From Polyangiaceae bacterium (GTDB taxonomy: Bacteria > Myxococcota_A > Polyangia > Polyangiales > Polyangiaceae): a DNA stretch of 39,630 bases. The stretch spans positions 1 through 39,630 of the forward strand of contig JABFXY010000214.1 in NCBI GenBank assembly GCA_013361525.1. The letters are read 5' to 3'. How positions within the stretch are numbered: position 1 is the first letter of the stretch; every line of letters starts with the position of its first letter. Of this stretch, positions 34,827 to 39,630 are shown piece after piece. A program made the position numbers and the translations under genes. The notes under the pieces are model-generated. The model saw nothing but the letters and a program-made list of their open reading frames with translations, did no database searches and was not told the origin of the DNA.

Positions 34827-35261
34827 TCAGCTGTTGCCGTGCTGCTTCGCGGCTTGCTCGCGCAGCTTCGCGTCGTGCTCGCGGAGATCGCCCGTCGGGT
34901 CGACCGGCGCGAAGTCTTCGTCCGAGAAGAGCTGGCGAATCTCGAGCGAGGAGCCTTCGGGGGACGGCGTGCGGCTCATCCAGGCGATCGCCTCGTCGAG
35001 GGACTTCACCTGAATAATGGAGAAGCCCGCGATCAGCTCCTTCGATTCGGTGAACGGACCATTCTTGATCGACGTCTTGCCGCCGCTTCCGAACGTGATG
35101 CGCGCCCCCTTCGACGACGGGAGGAGCCCTTCGCCGGCGACGAAGACGCCTGCCTTCACGAGCTCCTCGACGAACTTGCCCATCTTGTCGAACTCCTCGG
35201 GGCTGGGGAGCACGCCGGCTTCGGTGTCCTTGTTCGCGTGTCCGAGAACGATGAATTTCAT
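34827..35261 (-). CDS. YCII/DGPF-domain protein
   Basis: A 144-residue protein starting MKFIVLGHANKDTEAGVLPS. The core has the DGPF-type segment NGPFTESKELIAGFSIIQVK, then LDEAIAWMSRTPSPEG. It lies 26 bases upstream of the ECF42-type sigma gene and is read in the same direction, the usual genomic pair for that sigma group. In other bacteria DGPF proteins are proposed targets or partners of ECF42, but the chemistry is unknown. ATG 35261 follows CAGGAGACACC, a good ribosome-binding site. Confidence 0.88.
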   Translation of the reverse strand: MKFIVLGHANKDTEAGVLPSPEEFDKMGKFVEELVKAGVFVAGEGLLPSSKGARITFGSGGKTSIKNGPFTESKELIAGFSIIQVKSLDEAIAWMSRTPSPEGSSLEIRQLFSDEDFAPVDPTGDLREHDAKLREQAAKQHGNS

Positions 35262-35365
35262 GGTCGGTGTCTCCTGGTAGCCGGACGACCAACAACCGGC
35301 CCCGGGATCGACACGGCCATCGAAGATTCTTTCGGGTTTCGTATGCGCCGCGTCTCCCCGCAGGC

Positions 35366-36394
35366 TCAACGCGGCGGGGGTGGCGTCGCGTCGGCGGTGG
35401 AGGGCCGGCGGGCGAGGCAGTCGTCGATCTGGCGCTTCACCTCGGGGCTCGAAGAGGGCGACACGATCTCGTCGACGGGCGCGCCGCTGACCTCGCCCAC
35501 GCGTAGGAAACGCCTCGTCGCTTGCCCCTTGAGGGTGACGATCGGTACGCCGCCACCTCGTCCCTCGCGCCAGGCGCGTGAATCGTGGCTGTTGTCGCGG
35601 TTGTCTCCAAAGACGAATACCTCGCCGTCGCCCACCGTCCAGCGACGAGGCTCCTCGACGCGCTCTTGGTTGTAAAAAACGATGTAGGCGCGGGAGCCGA
35701 GGAACTCGACATACGCCTCCATCTCTCCCGAGGGACCTGACCCGACGCTGACCGTGATGCGCCCGAGTCGACAACGCTTCAGCTCGAAGCCGTTCACGAA
35801 CAGCGAAGACCCACGCGTCTCGATCTCGTCGCCCGGCAGCCCGACGATGCGCTTGATGAAGTCCTGCTTTGGGTTCGCCGGGTAAGGAAATACGACGATC
35901 GCGCCTCGTTCTGCGGCGTCGGCGCCGTGATGCATCTTGTCGACGAAGACGTGGTCGCCCACGCGCAGCGTCGGCGTCATTGCGCTCGATGGGATCTTGA
36001 ACGCCTCGACGACGAAGGTACGGAGGAAGACGGCGCCGACGATCGGGAGCCCGAACATCGCGCCGCCAACAGCGATGAAGGGGAACACCTTCGCCGGTCC
36101 GAGGTCTTCCGGCGACAGCCGCCCGAGGTCGACGACGGCGCCGATGTAGATCAAGAACGCGACCCCAAGCAGCAAGAGGCCGACGGTGGGGTTCCACATC
36201 ACCGAGCCGAGACCACCCCACAACGCGAGAAACGCGCCTCCGGAGAACGCAAAACCGCCACGGACGCGCCCAACGAGGTAGTGGCCCATGCCCGGGCCCA
36301 TCACCAGCGAAACCAGCATGGCGACGCCGCACGAGATCGGGGCCGGACGTGGCGCGCGACGCTTCTCGTTCGTGACCTCCGTCGGCTCGATCAT
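35366..36394 (-). CDS. lepB: Signal peptidase I with extra membrane segments
   Basis: A 342-residue signal peptidase I. The N-terminus has an extended set of hydrophobic segments: CGVAMLVSLVMGPGMGHYLV, FAFSGGAFLALWGGLG, VGLLLLGVAFLIYIGAVV and VFPFIAVGGAMFGLPIVGAV. Such an extension is longer than that of the standard enzyme. The catalytic Ser137 lies in IPSSAMTPTL and Lys181 in FIKRIVGLPGD. GDNRDNSHDSR (263-273) is the last conserved box. It cleaves signal peptides at the inner membrane. ATG 36394 overlaps the preceding gene's TGA in ATGA, so it is translationally coupled to the hydrolase gene. Confidence 0.92.
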   Translation of the reverse strand: MIEPTEVTNEKRRAPRPAPISCGVAMLVSLVMGPGMGHYLVGRVRGGFAFSGGAFLALWGGLGSVMWNPTVGLLLLGVAFLIYIGAVVDLGRLSPEDLGPAKVFPFIAVGGAMFGLPIVGAVFLRTFVVEAFKIPSSAMTPTLRVGDHVFVDKMHHGADAAERGAIVVFPYPANPKQDFIKRIVGLPGDEIETRGSSLFVNGFELKRCRLGRITVSVGSGPSGEMEAYVEFLGSRAYIVFYNQERVEEPRRWTVGDGEVFVFGDNRDNSHDSRAWREGRGGGVPIVTLKGQATRRFLRVGEVSGAPVDEIVSPSSSPEVKRQIDDCLARRPSTADATPPPPR

Positions 36395-36972
36395 TTGCGC
36401 GAGCCTACGCGTCCTGGTTCGAGCGACAAGATCGCCGCTGCGACCTCCTTCAAATCATCGTTGAGCTGGTGGTCACGGCCCTGCAAGCGATGGACGTGAG
36501 CCTGCGGAACCGCACTTGCGTAGAGCTCGACATGCGATAGTGGCGCGATCTCATCGTCGACGCCGTGAAAGAAGTGAACAGGGACGCCTTTTGGAAGGTG
36601 CGCGCCGAGGTCCGGCGGGAACTGCAGATCAGCAGCCGGCCAGCCCCCGTCGCCGACGAAAGGCGCCGCAATCAGGAAGATCGCGCCGAACTCCGGGACC
36701 GACGATAGCTCCGCGAGCACTTTGAGGAGAATCGTTCCTCCCAGGGAGTGCCCGACGAGAATTGCGCCATCCGTCAGGGTCCCGAAAAGTCTTTCGAGCG
36801 TTGCCTTCCACTGGACATAGCTCGGCTCATCTTCGTCCGGCATTCGTGGATAGTGGATCTCGTATTCCGGCCCAAGCTCCCGCTGGAGGCTGTCGACAAG
36901 CTTGTTATCCCATTCATCATGGGTGCCCGCACCACCTCCCTGAACGAAAAGCAACTGGCGTTTCAAGTGCAT
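36391..36972 (-). CDS. Alpha/beta hydrolase (RBBP9/YdeN-like)
   Basis: A 193-residue hydrolase. The nucleophile is Ser76 in LVGHSLGG; the acid is Asp140 in FHGVDDEIAP, and His168 sits in GRDHQL. The N-terminus LLFVQGGGAGTHDEW provides the oxyanion loop. The small size and G-x-S-x-G pattern fit the RBBP9/YdeN group. ATG 36972 follows a 31-base stretch after the attC-like site at 37004-37053. The gene overlaps the next gene in ATGA. It may be the third cassette or the chromosomal gene next to the cassettes. Confidence 0.88.
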   Translation of the reverse strand: MHLKRQLLFVQGGGAGTHDEWDNKLVDSLQRELGPEYEIHYPRMPDEDEPSYVQWKATLERLFGTLTDGAILVGHSLGGTILLKVLAELSSVPEFGAIFLIAAPFVGDGGWPAADLQFPPDLGAHLPKGVPVHFFHGVDDEIAPLSHVELYASAVPQAHVHRLQGRDHQLNDDLKEVAAAILSLEPGRVGSRK

Positions 36973-37003
36973 CGCTCGTATTCCGGCGCAATAACCAATG
37001 GAC

Positions 37004-37053
37004 GTCCAACGTATCGGCATTCAGCTTCGAGCGCCATAGGGGCGCAGTTAGAC
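37004..37053 (-). other. Short attC-like site
   Basis: On the minus strand the core words are R'' GTCTAAC (37053-37047) and R' GTTGGAC (37010-37004), which fit RYYYAAC and GTTRRRY with one G-T pair. The spacer plus L' part (GCTGAATGCC-GATAC) matches the longer sites at 37726 and 38577. The L'' half is missing and is replaced by a GCGCC/GGCGC hairpin. The stop codon of the 37048-37719 gene is inside R''. It could be a truncated attC. Confidence 0.5.
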
Positions 37054-37719
37054 AGCCTCGTGCAGCTCCGTCTGCACATGAGCTCGCGCGAGACGCGCCT
37101 GAAGCCTGCTCACCTCCGCGAGCGTTCCACGAAAGAGCTCTCCAGGAAGGGTGCGCTTCAGCGCTGCCAATTCGGGTAGACCCAAAGCGAGCTCGGCGCG
37201 GATGGCCGACCAAGCCCGTGGCGAATGCTCTGCGGAAGTGGTCAGTCGCCATGTGCCATGTCGGCGTAGCTCAATTTCACGCAGCTCCTCCGGCAAAGAG
37301 TCTCCACCATCTGCTTCGCTACAGGCTCCACACGTTCCGCAAGAGGTCGCAATCCAATAGGTCATCTGCCCCAGGCCGCACCACTCTCCGAAGGAAAGAT
37401 GCTCGACACCTCCACAGGCAGAGCAGGCTCCCATGCAGTCGTAGAGCTTTGTCAGCTCCAGAGCCTCGGCGACTGCCAGTTCCAAAGAGCTGAATCGACG
37501 ACGCCGCTCTCGCTGAGACAACATTTGGACCAAGTCCCATGCGTCTCGTGAGTTGGGGACGAGCCAAGCGACGCTTGAGAACACCACTGTGCCCGAATGC
37601 TCGAAGGCGGCGCCGAGCGGCACCATGACCGTATCGCCAAGGCTCCACTCGCGACGCTCAGCAGCAATCCCGTGGCGGAGGAGCTCCTCGACCGCGTCGA
37701 TGTGGCTGATCAGACGCAT
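37048..37719 (-). CDS. Unknown zinc-ribbon-like protein in a putative gene cassette
   Basis: A 223-residue protein of unknown family. The middle has closely spaced cysteines: DCMGACSACGG and then SCGTCGAC, with GEWC between, a layout for one or two zinc sites. Before it lie helices and strands (WSLGDTVMVPLGAAFEHSGT). The C-terminus is helical (FRGTLAEVSRLQARLARAHV). ATG 37719 is 13 bases inside the cassette boundary at 37732, and a TTG lies at 37731. Its stop falls within the next attC-like site, exactly as in many integron cassettes. No signal peptide. Confidence 0.7.
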   Translation of the reverse strand: MRLISHIDAVEELLRHGIAAERREWSLGDTVMVPLGAAFEHSGTVVFSSVAWLVPNSRDAWDLVQMLSQRERRRRFSSLELAVAEALELTKLYDCMGACSACGGVEHLSFGEWCGLGQMTYWIATSCGTCGACSEADGGDSLPEELREIELRRHGTWRLTTSAEHSPRAWSAIRAELALGLPELAALKRTLPGELFRGTLAEVSRLQARLARAHVQTELHEAV

Positions 37720-37725
37720 CGCTCG

Positions 37726-37809
37726 GTCCAACGTACTGGCGTTGAACCGCGGGCGCCAGACCGAGCGAGGCGAGCGACGGCGACCGCCTGCTGCAGCGCC
37801 TCGCTAGCC
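37726..37809 (-). other. attC-like integron recombination site, 84 bp
   Basis: On the minus strand: R'' GGCTAGC (37809-37803), 2-base spacer, L'' GGCGCTGCAGC, a 41-base variable loop, L' GGTTCAACGCC, spacer AGTAC, R' GTTGGAC (37732-37726). L'' pairs with L' apart from one unpaired C, as an extrahelical base should. R'' has AGC instead of AAC, a weakness. Length and spacing equal those of the site at 38577-38660. The stop codon of 37804-38565 (TAG) lies in R''. Confidence 0.65.
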
Positions 37810-38565
37810 AGTCCGCTCTCCGAAGCATCGTACCCAATGATCGACATTCGGGAGCTCACCGAACAGCGTCCCTTTAAACACCGCCGCGTCGGGTTGCACG
37901 AGGCCTCGAGTTCGGTCTGCGACCAGGAAGTTCCCGAAGTCCATCGTCGAACGAGGAGCGTGCGCGCCCCTCACCCAGTCGGCACCGAACCCGCCCTGCG
38001 CATACAGTTCGTGATCGAAGTGGGCCGACTCGTGTATGGCCGCATCGTGCACGTGGAGTGTTGGAAAAAAGAGCGTGGTCGAGTCGCGGGTCCGAAACCG
38101 CAACGCCATTGGGTGGATCTGGTGCTCGCCGGAACGCAGCTGAAAGATGGCAAATGAATACCGCGCATACTGCGGAAGGACCGCCAGAATATCCCGGTTG
38201 AGCCGGAAACGTGGATCGAGCCGATCAAAGTCTCGTTGGCTGGGGAGGAACGAGGCGTTGAACGACCCGACGGGTATAACCTTCACATTGCCTCCGGCGG
38301 AGGCAGCCACGGCAGCAGAGACGGCTACGGGCGCGGGAGCCGGGAAGCATCTATCGAGGTCACGGAAGAAGTCTGGATACTCAGATAGCGAGATGAATTC
38401 GAGTTGTGGCGACTCATCCTCTGCCGTGGGAAGAGGGAGCACCATGGCGACGTCGCGCGCCGTCGCCAGTTGCATTTCATAGACGAGTTGCTGCCAACCG
38501 TCTTGCATACGCGCGAAGATTCGGGTCCGCGAAACGTGCTCGACTGGGCCGGTGAATACACACAT
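37804..38565 (-). CDS. Unknown CVFTGPVE-type protein in a putative gene cassette
   Basis: A 253-residue protein with a strong N-terminal motif MCVFTGPVEHVSRTRIFARM, then VMVLPLP-like AMVLPLPTAEDESP and EYPDFFRDLDRCFP. An Ala/Val stretch (APVAVSAAVAASAGGNVKVI) follows. The C-terminal half is strand-rich with ARYSFAIFQL and HDAAIHESAHFDHELYAQ. I know such proteins as an uncharacterised family, and no catalytic motif is clear. ATG 38565 is 18 bases inside the cassette boundary at 38583. The stop lies in the attC-like site that follows. Both facts fit a gene cassette. Confidence 0.7.
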   Translation of the reverse strand: MCVFTGPVEHVSRTRIFARMQDGWQQLVYEMQLATARDVAMVLPLPTAEDESPQLEFISLSEYPDFFRDLDRCFPAPAPVAVSAAVAASAGGNVKVIPVGSFNASFLPSQRDFDRLDPRFRLNRDILAVLPQYARYSFAIFQLRSGEHQIHPMALRFRTRDSTTLFFPTLHVHDAAIHESAHFDHELYAQGGFGADWVRGAHAPRSTMDFGNFLVADRTRGLVQPDAAVFKGTLFGELPNVDHWVRCFGERTG

Positions 38566-38576
38566 CGCAGTTGGCT

Positions 38577-38660
38577 GGCGAACGTACCGGCGTTCACCTT
38601 CAAGCGCCAGAGGAAGAGATGCGACCGACGGCGACTGGTAGGTGCAACGCCCTGTTGGCG
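38577..38660 (-). other. attC-like integron recombination site, 84 bp
   Basis: On the minus strand: R'' CGCCAAC (38660-38654), 2-base spacer AG, L'' GGCGTTGCACC, a variable loop, L' GGTGAACGCC, spacer GGTAC, R' GTTCGCC (38583-38577). L'' and L' pair over ten bases with one extrahelical G. Core triplets AAC and GTT are present. It would be the site of a cassette further upstream, at the boundary of the 37804-38565 cassette. It fills most of the 131-base gap before the next gene. Confidence 0.7.
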
Positions 38661-38696
38661 CCCAGAGCGGCCTTCTATAGTGTGCGCTCGAAGACG

Positions 38697-39398
38697 ATGC
38701 CTCTGCGAACCAGCTGGAGAGCGTTTGGGCTCATCGTGTGCCTGTCGGGGTGTCATTCCCGGGGCATGGATTCGGAACCGCCGGCTCCGAGCACAGTCGC
38801 AGACCGCGGGACGGATTCTCATCAGCTGGCTCCGAGTAGCGTCGCGGAACCGCCGGCGCCGACGGAATGTGAAGCACAGCTCAGCCCCGCTCCTGGGCCG
38901 AGGGCATGGGTCAAGACTTGCGATGCCGACGGTCGACGTCTCGTGACTTGCTGGGCGGGGCATCCCGCCGTCGTGGCCACATGCGCTCGGTGCGCGGTCG
39001 ACGGCGGGCTTCCACACTGCGAGGCACCCGACGTCGATCTTTCCGCGCTTCTCGAACGCGAGCTCCCGGCCGGGCTCGCGCGCTGTGCCGAACGGCTTCC
39101 GTACAGGGTTCGCCTTCAGGTCGAAGGGGAAGGCAAGTCGTGGGTGATCGACACGGCCAAAGACCCTCCGTCAGTCACGACCGAAGCGGCAGACAGCGTC
39201 GGAAAGGTGGACAGCACGCTCCTAATCTCGCGAGCGCACCTCGTCGACCTCATCACGGATTCCACGTGGGACGCGATGAGGATGTTCTTCGCGGGTCGCA
39301 TGCGCATCGAAGGAGACCAACGAGTGGGCATGGATGCGGCGGCTTGGCTTTCTCTCCCCAGAAGCAAAGAACGCTGTACACGCGCCGCGAACGAGTAA
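38697..39398 (+). CDS. Lipoprotein with SCP2-like domain
   Basis: A 233-residue lipoprotein. The signal segment ends LSGC (Cys19), followed by a Pro/Ser linker and a Cys-rich part (WVKTCDADGRRLVTCWAGHP, then CARCAVDGGLPHCEAP). The C-terminal half (about 120-225) holds SVTTEAADSVGKVDSTLLIS and MRMFFAGRMRIEGDQRVGMD, the layout of an SCP2/sterol-carrier fold, which binds lipids in a hydrophobic pocket. It would sit on the envelope. ATG 38697 was chosen by the signal peptide. It is divergent from the cassette genes. Confidence 0.72.
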   Translation: MPLRTSWRAFGLIVCLSGCHSRGMDSEPPAPSTVADRGTDSHQLAPSSVAEPPAPTECEAQLSPAPGPRAWVKTCDADGRRLVTCWAGHPAVVATCARCAVDGGLPHCEAPDVDLSALLERELPAGLARCAERLPYRVRLQVEGEGKSWVIDTAKDPPSVTTEAADSVGKVDSTLLISRAHLVDLITDSTWDAMRMFFAGRMRIEGDQRVGMDAAAWLSLPRSKERCTRAANE

Positions 39399-39630
39399 GC
39401 ACATATGGTACGAGCCGCGAGCGCGCGAGGTGTTGCCGGGGTCCCCTCTGGTTGCCAGCCGCGCAGGACGGCATCCAGGGCTATGCGGAATGGTCGTCGC
39501 CGCCAAGCTCAGCGAAGCGAAAATCGGCGGCGACGACGTAGCTCCGTAACCGTCAATATTTGGATGTAGACGGGTCGCTCGACATGTCGCCGGCGCTCAG
39601 TCGACGCTGCGCAGGATGAAGCGACACGAC
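39399..39630. other. Non-coding end of window
   Basis: No gene is supported here. On the minus strand the last 34 bases could encode the end of a protein (RFILRSVD, stop 39599-39597), which would continue outside the window. No repeat or terminator is clear. Confidence 0.35.

Noticed and set aside
39597..39630. Partial gene at the right edge on the minus strand.
   Set aside because: Only about ten codons are visible, too few to support a call; it is mentioned in the end-of-window entry.

Overview
The window is GC-rich and looks like chromosomal DNA from a large-genome, predator-type Myxococcota (Polyangia-like). The signs are an S8 protease ending in a MYXO-CTERM-type tail, a Ser/Thr kinase fused to PEGA and FGE-like domains, an FHA/AAA+ regulator, a caspase-like protease, an ECF42-type sigma factor beside a DGPF/YCII protein, many lipoproteins and many orphan small proteins. 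No rRNA, tRNA, transposase, integrase or CRISPR array was found.

Left part (1-8 kb). Three overlapping unknown genes form a minus-strand operon (292-2020). A short-chain dehydrogenase follows, with a REP/MITE-like inverted repeat at its 3' end. Then come an unknown helical protein, an AraC regulator, a TetR regulator divergent from a second AraC regulator with a perfect 15-bp palindrome between them, a CARDB-like lipoprotein and a small membrane protein.

Signalling block (8-19 kb). A caspase-like protease converges on a kinase-PEGA-FGE protein. The kinase diverges from an FHA/AAA+/Fis regulator whose GAFTGA loop is replaced. A zinc-ribbon protein, divergent from a 1227-residue subtilisin with both a lipobox and a MYXO-CTERM-like tail, completes the block.

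Accessory run (18.8-32.6 kb). About 17 mostly small genes lie on the minus strand: an FCP1-like phosphatase with a TlpA-like lipoprotein, DUF4419, AlkD-like, two methyltransferases, a GST, a YiiX-like amidase, possible immunity-type proteins, and a lipoprotein with two GWACD modules and an M15-like peptidase end. Two of these genes are split by frameshifts. The run is broken at 20.57-21.34 kb by a remarkable non-coding region: nested inverted repeats followed by ten diverged units spaced 41-44 bp apart, each centred on a GGTCCGGACC-like palindrome.

Right part (32.9-39.6 kb). A second GST, a frameshifted ECF42-type sigma factor with a DGPF/YCII partner, an unusual signal peptidase I and an alpha/beta hydrolase are followed by two genes that look like integron cassettes. 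Two 84-bp attC-like sites with identical geometry lie at 37726-37809 and 38577-38660, and a shorter one at 37004-37053. An SCP2-like lipoprotein ends the window. The attC-like sites and the palindrome array are the most interesting features. No integron integrase is visible, so this would be an orphan cassette cluster or the inner part of a larger integron.
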